The notes under the pieces are model-generated. The model was not told the origin of the DNA. It saw only the letters and a list, made by a program, of their open reading frames with translations, and did no database searches. The position numbers and the translations under genes were made by a program. A DNA stretch of 64,000 bases from CALAED01 sp036378315 (GTDB taxonomy: Bacteria > Actinomycetota > Actinomycetes > Streptosporangiales > Streptosporangiaceae): positions 11,355 through 75,354 of the forward strand of contig DASUWU010000066.1 of assembly GCA_036378315.1 (NCBI GenBank), read 5' to 3'. Each line of letters opens with the position of its first letter. Position 1 is the stretch's first letter. Below are positions 24,565 to 33,027 of this stretch, piece after piece.

Positions 24565-25737
24565 GTGACGACCGACGGCACGACCACGAGGGACTGCGAC
24601 GACCGTGACGCGGCGCTGCACGCGGTGAGCGCGGCCGTGCTCGCGGTCACCAGGCACCTGTCGGTGCACGAGGTGTTCCAGGTGATCGTGCGGGCGGCGG
24701 CTCGGCTGCTCGATGCCCGGTACGCGGCACTCGGCGTCCCGGACGACCAGGGATCGTTCGCCGAGTTCGTCGTCGAGGGCATCACCGAGGAGGAGTGGCG
24801 GGCGATCGGCCCGCTGCCGCGCACGCACGGCCTGCTCGGCGCGATGCTCCGCGACGGCAAGCCCGAACGGCTGGCCGACATCCGCATGGACCCACGGTTC
24901 GAGTACTGGCCGCGCGCCCACCCGACGCTGAAGGACTTCCTCGGCGTCCCCATCACGGACGGCGACGACGTCCTCGGCATCATCTTCCTCGCCAACAAGC
25001 GGCAGGACGGCGGGTTCACCGAACGCGACCAGGAACTGCTCACGCTGTTCGCGGCGCACGCCGCGATCGCCCTCACCAACGCCCGGCTCTACGAGCGCAA
25101 CCGCGAGCTCACGGTCATGGCCGAGCGCAACCGGCTGGCCCGCGAGCTGCACGACGCCGTCGCCCAGAAGCTCTTCTCGCTCAGGCTCACCGCCCAGGCC
25201 GCGGCCGCGCTCGCCACCCGCGATCCAGGCCGGGTGCCGGCCGAGCTGGCCCAGGTCGAGCGGCTGGCCGCCGACGCGCTCACCGAGCTGCGTTCGGTGA
25301 TCTTCCAGCTGCGGCCGGCCGACCTCGCGGAGGACGGCCTTGCCGCGTCGTTGCGCAAGCACATCGAGGTGCTGAACCGGGTGTACGGCGCGCGGCTCAC
25401 CTTCGACGTGGACTGCGTCCCTGACGGTGGCGACGCCGGCGGCGGGCTGCCGGCCGACAGCGAGCTCACCCTGTTCCGCATCGCGCAGGAGGCCGTCCAC
25501 AACGCGCTGCGGCACGCCCACGCCGGCTCCATCTCGCTGCGGCTGCGCCGCACCCCCGCGCGGGCGTCCCTGACGATCTCCGACGACGGCACCGGGTTCG
25601 ACGTCGCCGCCGCGGCGCGCCGGGGCGGGCTCGGCCTGCGCTCGATGCGCGACCGCGCCAAGGCGGCCGGCGGGACGCTGACGATCGAGTCGGCGCCTGG
25701 CGCGGGCACGGTGATCACGGTGGAGGTACCCGCGTGA
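24565..25737 (+). CDS. GAF-domain sensor histidine kinase (NarX/DevS-like)
   Basis: A soluble kinase of 390 residues. A GAF domain occupies about 25-180 (FQVIVRAAARLLDARYAALG ... LTNARLY). The HisKA_3 helix carries the phosphorylated His in RNRLARELHDAVAQ. The HATPase domain shows EAVHNALRHAHA (N box), ISDDGTGFD and GGLGLRSMRDRA. No membrane helix, so the signal is intracellular. GTG 24565 was chosen from the leaderless promoter spacing; a TTG two codons earlier is possible. It overlaps the response regulator by four bases. Confidence 0.92.
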   Translation: MTTDGTTTRDCDDRDAALHAVSAAVLAVTRHLSVHEVFQVIVRAAARLLDARYAALGVPDDQGSFAEFVVEGITEEEWRAIGPLPRTHGLLGAMLRDGKPERLADIRMDPRFEYWPRAHPTLKDFLGVPITDGDDVLGIIFLANKRQDGGFTERDQELLTLFAAHAAIALTNARLYERNRELTVMAERNRLARELHDAVAQKLFSLRLTAQAAAALATRDPGRVPAELAQVERLAADALTELRSVIFQLRPADLAEDGLAASLRKHIEVLNRVYGARLTFDVDCVPDGGDAGGGLPADSELTLFRIAQEAVHNALRHAHAGSISLRLRRTPARASLTISDDGTGFDVAAAARRGGLGLRSMRDRAKAAGGTLTIESAPGAGTVITVEVPA

Positions 25738-26423
25738 TACGCGTTCTCATCGCCGACGATCATCCCGTCGTACGTCAGGGACTGCGGACGTTCCTCGGCG
25801 TGCAGGACGACATCGAAGTCGTGGGCGAGGCCGCCGACGGGACGGAGGCGGTCCGGCTGACCGAGTCGCTCCAGCCGGACGTCGTCCTGCTCGACCTCAA
25901 GATGCCCGGCGTGGACGGCCAGACCGCCCTCGAGGAACTGCGGGCGCGCGGCCTCGCCGCCCGCGTCCTCGTGCTCACCAGCATGGCGGAACGGTCGCAC
26001 GTGCTGCCCGCGGTACGGGCCGGCGCGGTGGGCTACCTCTACAAGGACGTGGACCCGCGGGCGCTGGTCCAGGCGATCCGGGCCGTCAGCGACGGGAACG
26101 TGCTGTTCGCGCCCGAGGCCGCGGCCGCCGTGCTGGGCGGCGGCTCGCCCGGCGACCGCGGCGCCGGGCCCGCCGGCGCCGGCGGCGCAACGGCCGTGCC
26201 CGGTCTCGGCGACCTGACGGAACGCGAGCGCGAGGTGCTCGCGCAGCTCGCCAGAGGCCGGTCCAACCGCGAGATCGCCCGCGCGCTCGTCGTCTCGGAG
26301 AAGACCGTGAAGACGCACGTGTCGAACGTGCTCATGAAGCTGGGCGTGGCCGACCGTACCCAGGCGGCCCTGTTCGCCGTCCGCCACGGGCTGGCGGACG
26401 ACCCGCCCGACCCGCCCGGCTGA
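25734..26423 (+). CDS. NarL/FixJ-family response regulator
   Basis: A 229-residue regulator. The receiver (1-120) has the acidic pair in IADDHP, the phosphorylated Asp in DVVLLDLKMPG, and Lys in YLYKDVD. An Ala/Gly linker leads to the LuxR HTH (about 155-220: LTEREREVLAQLARGRSN ... VKTHVSNVLMKLGV). The GTG start overlaps the kinase stop, so the pair forms a two-component operon with the GAF kinase. Confidence 0.95.
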   Translation: MIRVLIADDHPVVRQGLRTFLGVQDDIEVVGEAADGTEAVRLTESLQPDVVLLDLKMPGVDGQTALEELRARGLAARVLVLTSMAERSHVLPAVRAGAVGYLYKDVDPRALVQAIRAVSDGNVLFAPEAAAAVLGGGSPGDRGAGPAGAGGATAVPGLGDLTEREREVLAQLARGRSNREIARALVVSEKTVKTHVSNVLMKLGVADRTQAALFAVRHGLADDPPDPPG

Positions 26424-26431
26424 TAGGCGGC

Positions 26432-27199
26432 TCAGGGCACCGGGTCGAAGGCGCTGTTGTGCGCGGCGACGCGGGCGCGCCGCACCGCCCGGTCGAGCAG
26501 CCGCAGCGCCTCGGCGCGGCGGCGCATCTGGTCGGCGGTCAGATGCTGGCCGTCGAGCCCCTGCGCCAGGTCGACCACCACGGCCAGCCGACCGGCGAGC
26601 GCGGCCAGCCGGTGCGCGCGGGGCGGGTAGCCGGGCGCCAGCGCGTCGCACGTCTCCGGCGCGTCGCGCAGCGCGGACAGCGCCTCGGCGATCTCCGGTC
26701 GCCAGTCGGACACGTCGTCCACGGTGAGCAGTACGTCGGTGGCCTCGCGCATCGCCTGGGTGAGGCCGCGGTCGGCCTCGGGCAGCAGCGGGACGTCGGG
26801 TGCCTCGGCGGCGGCCTCGAGCAGGGTCCACCGGACCCCGACGTACGACGAGCCGCGCCGGTCCTCGGCGGGGACGAGCCCGACCGCTCCGTCGTCGAGC
26901 ACAGCGATCACCGCGGCGCCCGCGTCGAGCGCGGCGACGTTGAAGGCGGGCGGCCCGGCCAGGCCGAGCGGGTCGCCGGGCACGGGCAGCGCCAGGCGCA
27001 TGGCCGTCATGCCGGCCATGCGCAGGTCGGCGAGACCGCGCCGCAGCGGAACCTCGTCGGCGACGGCGATGACCTGGGGTCCTCCGGCCCGTTCCATCGC
27101 GTCGGCGGCCTCGTCGAGACCCACGTGGCCGGTCAGCCACGCGTTGCCCCACGCGACCATGGCGCCGGAGGGTTGTGCCGGGGGTCGAACGACGTGCAT
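26432..27199 (-). CDS. conserved hypothetical protein
   Basis: An unrecognised 255-residue soluble protein. The N-terminal half has regular beta/alpha segments (AMVAWGNAWLTGHVGLDEAADAM is split here across residues 14-36) and hydrophobic strands such as AAVIAVLDDGAVGLV. The C-terminal half is helical and Arg/Leu-rich. Start choice: ATG 27199 with GGTGG five bases upstream, although ATG 27211 is also possible. It is divergent from the ABC ATPase and converges on the response regulator with eight bases between. It looks conserved and essential-like, but I cannot assign a role. Confidence 0.75.
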   Translation of the reverse strand: MHVVRPPAQPSGAMVAWGNAWLTGHVGLDEAADAMERAGGPQVIAVADEVPLRRGLADLRMAGMTAMRLALPVPGDPLGLAGPPAFNVAALDAGAAVIAVLDDGAVGLVPAEDRRGSSYVGVRWTLLEAAAEAPDVPLLPEADRGLTQAMREATDVLLTVDDVSDWRPEIAEALSALRDAPETCDALAPGYPPRAHRLAALAGRLAVVVDLAQGLDGQHLTADQMRRRAEALRLLDRAVRRARVAAHNSAFDPVP

Positions 27200-27291
27200 G
27201 CCGACCACCATAGGCGCTTTGAAATGACATAGGTTCGTCCCGGAGGTTCGGGACACCTGTGTCTCAGGAGAAGTGGGGATAACCGATCGCA

Positions 27292-28083
27292 ATGGCAGGC
27301 GATGTGCTGCGACTGCAGGGCGTGGCGATCCGGCGAGATGGTGCGACTCTGCTGCGCGACGTCGATTGGACGGTCAACGAGGAAGAACGCTGGGTCGTCG
27401 TCGGCCCCAACGGCGCGGGGAAGACGACGCTCCTGCAGATCGCCGGGACGATGCTGCACCCGACCGAGGGCACGGTCGAGGTGCTCGGCGAACGGCTCGG
27501 GCAGACCGATGTGTTCGACCTGCGCCCGCGGATCGGCATCGCCAGCGCCGCCGTCGCCGAGAAGGTGCCGCCGAACGAGAAGGTCATCGACGTCGTGCTC
27601 ACCGCGTCGTACGCCATCCTCGGCCGCTGGCACGAGGAGTACGACTCCACGGACGTGACCCGCGCCGTGGAGCTCCTCGACGCGCTCGGCTGCGCCCACC
27701 TGATCCGCCGCCGTTTCGGCACCCTGTCGGAGGGTGAGCGCAAACGGGTGCAGATCGCCCGCGCGCTGATGCCCGATCCTGAGCTTCTCCTGCTCGACGA
27801 GCCGGCCGCCGGCCTCGACCTGGGCGCCAGGGAGGATCTCCTTGCCCGCCTGACCCGGCTCGCCGAAGACGCGCTGGCCCCCACCACCGTCCTGGTCACC
27901 CATCACGTCGAGGAGGTCCCGGCCGGCTTCACCCACGCGATGCTGCTGCGCCGCGGCGCGATCGTCGCCCAGGGCAAGGTGGACGAGGTCTTCACCGAAG
28001 CCCACCTGACCAAGGCCTTCGGCGTCCCCCTGGCCGTCGAACGCCAGAACGGCCGCTGGTACGCCCGCGCCACCCGCCCCTAA
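27292..28083 (+). CDS. ABC transporter ATP-binding protein
   Basis: A 263-residue ATPase with Walker A GPNGAGKTT, signature LSEGERKRVQIARAL, Walker B LLLLDEPAAGLD and the H-loop VTHHVEE. It resembles the single-subunit YlmA/ModF-like actinobacterial group found without permease genes. No transmembrane partner is adjacent, so either the permease is elsewhere or it acts in a non-transport role. A short 92-bp spacer separates it from the divergent unknown gene. Confidence 0.93.
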   Translation: MAGDVLRLQGVAIRRDGATLLRDVDWTVNEEERWVVVGPNGAGKTTLLQIAGTMLHPTEGTVEVLGERLGQTDVFDLRPRIGIASAAVAEKVPPNEKVIDVVLTASYAILGRWHEEYDSTDVTRAVELLDALGCAHLIRRRFGTLSEGERKRVQIARALMPDPELLLLDEPAAGLDLGAREDLLARLTRLAEDALAPTTVLVTHHVEEVPAGFTHAMLLRRGAIVAQGKVDEVFTEAHLTKAFGVPLAVERQNGRWYARATRP

Positions 28084-28184
28084 ACCACACAGTGGACCCG
28101 GGCTCCTCGCTGGACGATGAGCAGCCGGTTTCGTGTATGGAGGCGCTGTTCGCCAAGGCGGCTTGTATCGCAGCGTGGTACAGG

Positions 28185-28802
28185 CTACACTCTCAGTGTC
28201 TCTTGCGTTGAGCTTGAGGAAGTGGACCCGGCTCTTCTCCGGACGGTGGGGGGTCGGGTTTCGCGTTTTTGGCGACAAACCCCGAGGTCTTTCACGAGAC
28301 CAATTGCTGGTTGGACGCGTTGCCGCCACTGCTTGCCCGCACCGTACGCCCAGGCGATCGCGTCAGAGATCCAGAGCGCCGGTTCGCCATGCGGGTAAAG
28401 ATGCGCATAGGCCAACTCTCCTCCGGAGTGATGCAGCGCATCCATGATCGCGCCCCTGTCTCGGGGGTCCTGCCCATCCTGGCTTTCTATGATCAAGTGC
28501 GAGGCCTTCTGATCGATAAGATCGAGCACGAGCTCCGTCAGGCAGTGGTGACGTGCGTCTACTTCTCTTCCTCTGCCCATATACAGATTCGCCCTGATGG
28601 CTTCACATCGGACTATCCGGTCAAGGACCTGTCTCCTACGGCGGTCCGACTCGGACTTGAAATGCCAGCGACGCTGGCCGGGCAGGCAGAGCGAGCGGGA
28701 TAGTTTGCGAACTTTGTCCAAGTGGGCGGGGTCGACGAGGGTGGCGCAGAGAATGTAGCGGCCGTTCCGCGCGGATTCGTCAACGAAGGCGTGTGGGCTC
28801 AC
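28185..28802 (-). CDS. DUF3800 family protein
   Basis: A 205-residue protein recognisable as DUF3800 from the opening FVDESARNGRYILCATLVD, a nuclease-like first strand with conserved Asp-Glu, and later LIIESQDG and WISDAIAWAYG. The family has an RNase H-like fold and unknown function and is often found in accessory DNA. G+C is clearly lower than in neighbouring genes, which suggests transfer. The GTG start has no ribosome binding site but overlaps the stop of a 25-residue ORF upstream (GTGA). Confidence 0.82.
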   Translation of the reverse strand: MSPHAFVDESARNGRYILCATLVDPAHLDKVRKLSRSLCLPGQRRWHFKSESDRRRRQVLDRIVRCEAIRANLYMGRGREVDARHHCLTELVLDLIDQKASHLIIESQDGQDPRDRGAIMDALHHSGGELAYAHLYPHGEPALWISDAIAWAYGAGKQWRQRVQPAIGLVKDLGVCRQKRETRPPTVRRRAGSTSSSSTQETLRV

Positions 28803-28876
28803 AAGGAAGAACCGTATGCGTATTCGAGCAGATGCACAGCGTAATCGGCCGAGAGGTGTTCGGGCGTTTGTGTCAT
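28799..28876 (-). CDS. possible 25-residue ORF coupled to the DUF3800 gene
   Basis: ATG at 28876 opens a 25-codon frame (MTQTPEHLSADYAVHLL and eight more residues) whose TGA overlaps the GTG of the DUF3800 gene. The composition is unlike shadow frames in this genome and the DNA is comparatively A/T-rich. No ribosome binding site is seen. It could be a leader that sets DUF3800 translation or a remnant of a longer upstream gene. Confidence 0.35.
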   Translation of the reverse strand: MTQTPEHLSADYAVHLLEYAYGSSL

Positions 28877-28905
28877 GCGCAATAAGTCGAGTGGGACGGG
28901 CGAAC

Positions 28906-28911
28906 TACGAT
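28906..28911 (+). promoter_or_regulatory. -10 box TACGAT for a leaderless NfeD transcript
   Basis: TACGAT is followed by seven bases and the GTG of the NfeD gene at 28919. The same box and spacing precede the response regulator gene at 61571. Confidence 0.5.
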
Positions 28912-28918
28912 TCGAGGC

Positions 28919-29365
28919 GTGGGTGGGGTAAGCGCTTCTGTCTGGTGGATTGTGGTCGCCATAGTCCTCGGCATCGCCGAGGTTTTCGGCACGTTCTTGG
29001 TGTTCGGCATGTTCGCGGTCGGCGCTTTGGCTGCCGCGCTGGTGGCGGCGCTGCACGCGAACGTCGTGGTCCAGGCGCTGGCGTTCGCGGTGGTGTCCAC
29101 GGCGCTGCTCGCGTTTCTCCGCCCGATCGCGCGGCGGCACCTGCACGGCTCGCCCGAGGCACGGACCGGCGTGGATGCGCTGATCGGACAGGAAGCTCTA
29201 GTCCTCCAGCGAGTTGACGCGCACGGCGGGCGTGTAAAGATCAAAGGAGAGATCTGGTCTGCCCGGGCATTGCATCCCGAACAGATCCTCGAACCGGGGA
29301 CGGCCGCCGACGTGATCGAGATCAAGGGAGCGACCGCCGTCGTCTACGGGCGGGAGGCTCTGTGA
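28919..29365 (+). CDS. NfeD-family membrane protein (module 1)
   Basis: A 148-residue protein with two to three hydrophobic helices (about 7-70) and a C-terminal OB-fold domain (about 80-145) with GQEALVLQRVD, GRVKIKGEIWSA and VIEIKGATAVVY. NfeD proteins partner with SPFH/stomatin proteins in membrane microdomains. An SPFH gene follows after 166 bp. A second NfeD-SPFH pair lies at 33028-34636. The start GTG fits a leaderless promoter. Confidence 0.92.
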   Translation: MGGVSASVWWIVVAIVLGIAEVFGTFLVFGMFAVGALAAALVAALHANVVVQALAFAVVSTALLAFLRPIARRHLHGSPEARTGVDALIGQEALVLQRVDAHGGRVKIKGEIWSARALHPEQILEPGTAADVIEIKGATAVVYGREAL

Positions 29366-29531
29366 GCGCGCCGAGGCCGAGCGGGCGGGGCTGTGACGTC
29401 CTTGCCCCCGTCGCGGATAACGGCGTGGCGAAGTTCGTTCGCAATGCGCTCAGCAGGGTGAATACTTCGACGAATACGGCATCGTTCGTCCTGTGGACGA
29501 GTACCGCTGAGTTGCCTGAAACGGAGTCGCC

Positions 29532-30536
29532 ATGACCCCCTCGGTCATCATCGCCCTGATCGTCGTGGCGGGGGGCGCGCTGGTCGTCTATCGGTCCGTG
29601 AAGATCGTGCCGCAGGCGACGTCTTTTATTGTCGAGCGTTTCGGCCGCTATCACCGTACGCTCACGGCCGGCCTCTCAATGATCATGCCGATGGCCGACC
29701 AGATCCGCGCCCGCATCGACATGCGCGAGCAGGTGATCAGCTTTCCGCCGCAGCCGGTCATCACGTCCGACAACCTCGTCGTCAGCATCGACACGGTCAT
29801 CTACTACCAGGTGACCGACCCCAAGGACGCCACGTACGAGGTGGCCAACTTCCTCACCGCGATCGAGCAGCTCACCGTCACGACGCTGCGGAACGTGGCC
29901 GGCGGCATGGACCTCGAACGCACGCTGACGTCCCGCGAGGAGATCAACAACGAGCTGCGCGGCGTGCTCGACGAGGCCACCGGCAAGTGGGGCATCCGGG
30001 TCAACCGCGTCGAGCTCAAGGCCATCGACCCGCCCGACTCGATCAAGGACTCGATGGAAAAGCAGATGCGCGCCGACCGGGACAAGCGCGCGGCGGTCCT
30101 GCAGGCCGAGGGGATGAAGCAGTCGGCGATCCTGAACGCGGAGGGCGACCGTACGGCCGCCGTCCTCAAGGCGCGGGGCGACGCGGAGGCCGCGGTGCTG
30201 CGGGCGGAGGCGGACGCGAAGGCGCAGGCCGCAAGGGCACGCGGCCAGGCGCAGGCGATCAACACCGTCTTCAGGGCCATCCACGAGGGCAACCCCGACC
30301 AGCGGCTGCTCGCCTACCAGTACCTGCAGACCCTGCCGAAGATCGCGGAGGGCAGCTCCAACAAAGTGTGGATCGTCCCCAGCGAGATGGGCAAGGCGCT
30401 CGAGGGGCTGGGCGGGTTCTTCGGCATGGTGCAGGACGGATCCAAGGACGCGAAGCCGGCGACGCCGGACGCGGGCCGGGACGGCGTAGCGCGGCACAGC
30501 CGCGCCATCACCGACGAGGAACCGCTGATCCCCTGA
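29532..30536 (+). CDS. SPFH/stomatin-like protein (module 1)
   Basis: A 334-residue protein. One N-terminal hydrophobic helix (about 4-22) is followed by the SPFH domain (VPQATSFIVERFGRYHRTL, DMREQVISF, GVLDEATGKWGIRV), then a long coiled coil of Ala/Glu/Lys repeats (about 185-240) and the conserved QYLQTLPKIAEG near 275. Proteins of this kind oligomerise at the membrane and organise or protect membrane proteins, with NfeD as partner. It is the partner of the NfeD gene upstream. Confidence 0.94.
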   Translation: MTPSVIIALIVVAGGALVVYRSVKIVPQATSFIVERFGRYHRTLTAGLSMIMPMADQIRARIDMREQVISFPPQPVITSDNLVVSIDTVIYYQVTDPKDATYEVANFLTAIEQLTVTTLRNVAGGMDLERTLTSREEINNELRGVLDEATGKWGIRVNRVELKAIDPPDSIKDSMEKQMRADRDKRAAVLQAEGMKQSAILNAEGDRTAAVLKARGDAEAAVLRAEADAKAQAARARGQAQAINTVFRAIHEGNPDQRLLAYQYLQTLPKIAEGSSNKVWIVPSEMGKALEGLGGFFGMVQDGSKDAKPATPDAGRDGVARHSRAITDEEPLIP

Positions 30537-30658
30537 GTTCCGACCCGCCCGCGCCTGCCCCGCTTCCGCCCGGGCGGCGTACGCGGATGGAATGACGGAC
30601 GAGACGGTAAGGGACCCCTCGGAAGGACCGGAATAGGGGCGTTGCCTACGATCGTCCC

Positions 30659-30700
30659 GTGACGACGACCCCCTCGCCGAGCCGCCGGGGCCGCTGGTGA
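30659..30700 (+). CDS. 13-residue leader ORF of the TauE gene
   Basis: TACGAT (30647-30652) is followed by six bases and a GTG that opens a 13-codon frame (VTTTPSPSRRGRW). Its TGA overlaps the GTG start of the exporter gene. This is a plausible leaderless mini-ORF that delivers ribosomes to the next start by coupling, since no ribosome binding site precedes the exporter. Expression is not proven. Confidence 0.4.
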   Translation: MTTTPSPSRRGRW

Positions 30701-31455
30701 GCCTCCTGCACGCGGCCGTCATCCTCCTGGCCGGGGTCGCCGCCGGCGGCATCAACGCCGTCGTGGGGTCCGGCTCCTTGATCACGTTTCCGACCCTGGT
30801 GGCCCTCGGCTACCCGCCGGTCGTCTCCAACGTGGCCAACAACATCGGCCTGGTGCCCGGATCCCTCGCCGGCGCGTACGGCTACCGCCGGGAGCTGCGG
30901 GGACGCGTGGCCAGCGTGCTGCGGCTGGCCGTCGCGTCCCTGCTGGGCGCCCTGATCGGCGCGGCTCTGCTGCTGGTCCTGCCGGCCGGTGCCTTTGAGG
31001 TGATCGTGCCGGTCCTCATCGTGATCTCGCTGGTGCTCGTCGTCCTGCAGCCCTGGCTGAACGCGTGGCTGGCCGCGCGGCGGCGGACGCGGCATCCCCA
31101 CGGCGGGCCCTGGTTGTTGCTGGGGATATTCGGGACCGGGATTTACGGGGGCTATTTCGGGGCGGCGCAGGGCGTGATCCTGCTCGGCCTGCTCGGCATT
31201 TTCCTGGACGATGATCTGCAGCGGGTGAACGGCGTCAAGAACGTCCTCGCGGGCGTGGCCAACGGCGCGGCCGCCGTCCTGTTCATCGCGGCGGCGCCGC
31301 GCATCGAGTGGACGGTGGTGCTGCTCATCGCCATCGGCTCGACGCTGGGCGGGTTCCTCGGGGCGTTGGCCGGACGGCGGTTGCCCGCGTCCGTGCTGCG
31401 GACCGTCATCGTGGGCGTCGGCCTCTTCGCCGTCGGCAAGCTGATTTTTGGGTAA
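30697..31455 (+). CDS. TauE/SafE-family anion exporter
   Basis: A 252-residue membrane protein with about eight helices and the two related halves of the TauE/SafE family. The first half opens with GGINAVVGSGSLITFP and the second with YGGYFGAAQGVILL. Members move sulfite, sulfoacetate or other organic anions out of the cell. The GTG start overlaps the stop of a 13-codon ORF. It lies between the two NfeD-SPFH modules. Confidence 0.92.
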   Translation: MSLLHAAVILLAGVAAGGINAVVGSGSLITFPTLVALGYPPVVSNVANNIGLVPGSLAGAYGYRRELRGRVASVLRLAVASLLGALIGAALLLVLPAGAFEVIVPVLIVISLVLVVLQPWLNAWLAARRRTRHPHGGPWLLLGIFGTGIYGGYFGAAQGVILLGLLGIFLDDDLQRVNGVKNVLAGVANGAAAVLFIAAAPRIEWTVVLLIAIGSTLGGFLGALAGRRLPASVLRTVIVGVGLFAVGKLIFG

Positions 31456-31518
31456 ATATCCCTCATTCTTCGCTGCAGGGCGGCGGTCCGGAGAGGTTCA
31501 AGGCGCCGTCGCCCGGGG

Positions 31519-31524
31519 TATAAT
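31519..31524 (+). promoter_or_regulatory. consensus -10 box TATAAT
   Basis: A perfect TATAAT, rare in this GC-rich sequence, lies 30 bases before the start of the small gene at 31555. A matching -35 is weak. Just downstream the short motif TTCGA occurs twice (near 31523 and 31535), perhaps for a regulator. Confidence 0.6.
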
Positions 31525-31554
31525 TCGAATATCCGTTCGACTCGGAGGTGGCCC

Positions 31555-31821
31555 ATGAAGGGGGACAGGGTCGAGATCGTGATCGACGCCGGCGAGGCCA
31601 CCAGGACGTACGAGGTGATCGCGACGAAGGCCGGCAGGCGCGTCGAGATCAGCACCCGCCGCGGCGTCGTCGAGGTCAGCGAGGTCACCAGGAACGGCTC
31701 TCCGGTCCGGACGGCGCGCTTCATGGCCAGCCGCGTGCTGGCGCTGGTCGAGCATCCGGTCAGCGGCGACCGCAGGGAGGCGCCGATGGACCGCAGCCTC
31801 AGCATCCCCGAGGCCGGCTGA
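31555..31821 (+). CDS. small hypothetical protein
   Basis: An 88-residue soluble protein of unknown function. It is rich in beta strands (RVEIVIDAGEATRTYEVIAT and VVEVSEVTRNG) and basic residues, with a helix FMASRVLALVE before a polar tail. GGAGG lies seven bases before the ATG and a consensus -10 further upstream, so it is well expressed in its own right. It ends six bases before the convergent Rieske gene. Confidence 0.75.
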   Translation: MKGDRVEIVIDAGEATRTYEVIATKAGRRVEISTRRGVVEVSEVTRNGSPVRTARFMASRVLALVEHPVSGDRREAPMDRSLSIPEAG

Positions 31822-31827
31822 TCCGCC

Positions 31828-32742
31828 TCAGCCGGCCGGGCGGACCTGGATGATCCCGCCGTCGCGCACCCGCGACTCGAAGGCCGGCTGCCGGCCGGTC
31901 GCCGGTCCGTGCACGACGGCGCCGTCCCTGACCCGATAGGTGCTGCCGTGCCAGGGGCAGATCACGCACATCTCGTCCTGCTCCGTCACCAGGCGGCCCT
32001 GGTGCAGCGGCCCGCCGAGGTGGGCGCAGCGATCGGCGAGGACATGGACCTCGTCGCCCTGCCGGAGCACGAACAGGCTGATGTAGCCGAGACGTCGATG
32101 CACCGGCCATGACTCGGGCAGGTCCTCGATCGAGCACAGGTCGTGCCAGCCCAGCGGCATCAGGTGGCTGACCGACTCGGCGTGGTTGGCGCCGGCCGCC
32201 TGCCGGAAGGCGAGATGGCCGCCGAGATAGCCGCCGGCCAGCAGCGCGGTGAGGCCGGCCATGCCGAGGGCCTTGCCGCCGGCCGTACGGCCGCGGCTGC
32301 GGGCGAGCAGGGACGCGGCGTACAGGCCGCTCGCCGTCGCGGTGCCGAGCGCGTGGACCAACCCGACGCGCTGCTGCTCGCGGTGCAGCGCCGACCAGTC
32401 GGCGAGCCCGGTCAGCGCGGTCGGGACCGCGCCGGCGAGCCCGGCGGCGACCAGCGCCTGGGCGGCGCGTTCGGTGCCAGGGACCATGTCGAGGATCGCC
32501 GCGGAGACCCAGCAGCCCATCGGCAGGTCGGTCAGCGGCGGATGGGCGGGGTGTCCGGCCGGAACGCCGTGCAACGCGTCCTTCACCGGACCCGGCCGCA
32601 GCGTCCGCCGCACCAGCCTGGCGATCGCCTGGGCGGGCCGATCGAGACCCCGGGCGTGCTCCAAGCCGTCCGCCAGGGCCACCGGATGCGCCCGCGGGCG
32701 CGGCATGGAGCGCCGGAAGATCTTGCCGGCTCTGCGGTTCAT
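31828..32742 (-). CDS. DUF2231 membrane domain fused to a Rieske [2Fe-2S] domain
   Basis: A 304-residue protein. Residues about 60-190 form the DUF2231 four-helix membrane domain (HPAHPPLTDLPMGCWVSA). The C-terminal Rieske domain has both cluster motifs: CAHLGG (Cys-X-His) and CPWHGSTY (Cys-X2-His). Electrons from the cluster could be used at the membrane; the donor and acceptor are unknown. ATG 32742 follows GGGGGAG closely. A 6-bp inverted repeat with a 6-bp spacer sits 18-35 bases upstream and is a candidate operator. Confidence 0.92.
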   Translation of the reverse strand: MNRRAGKIFRRSMPRPRAHPVALADGLEHARGLDRPAQAIARLVRRTLRPGPVKDALHGVPAGHPAHPPLTDLPMGCWVSAAILDMVPGTERAAQALVAAGLAGAVPTALTGLADWSALHREQQRVGLVHALGTATASGLYAASLLARSRGRTAGGKALGMAGLTALLAGGYLGGHLAFRQAAGANHAESVSHLMPLGWHDLCSIEDLPESWPVHRRLGYISLFVLRQGDEVHVLADRCAHLGGPLHQGRLVTEQDEMCVICPWHGSTYRVRDGAVVHGPATGRQPAFESRVRDGGIIQVRPAG

Positions 32743-32759
32743 GCTCCCCCTTCATCCCG

Positions 32760-32777
32760 GTGTCCGTATTGGGACAC
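32760..32777. promoter_or_regulatory. inverted repeat GTGTCC-N6-GGACAC, candidate operator
   Basis: A perfect 6-bp palindrome with a 6-base centre (GTATTG) lies 18 bases upstream of the DUF2231-Rieske start. Its A/T-richer surroundings and position between promoter and start suggest repression by a dimeric, possibly redox-sensing, regulator. I do not recognise the site. Confidence 0.5.
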
Positions 32778-33027
32778 TAACCGGCGCACGGGACCCTAAG
32801 CCACCTCATGTGGGGGACGAGACCGCCGTCTAACATGCGGCGATACTATAGTTAAAGCGGCTGTAAACTGCGCGCTCCCGGGTCCAGCAGGTGCGAGCGG
32901 GGCTGGAGCGCAGCGGCCGGGGTTCGCCGCCGGTTCGTGACCCAGCCCTCATAGTGATTCGTTCCAAAACGGAGTTACCGTGTTGTAAAGGGGTATTGCG
33001 GCCCGCCTTGCCACAAAGGAGACGCCA

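Noticed and set aside
28269..28703. 144-codon plus-strand ORF
   Set aside because: It is antisense to DUF3800, whose protein shows recognisable family motifs; the plus frame shows none.
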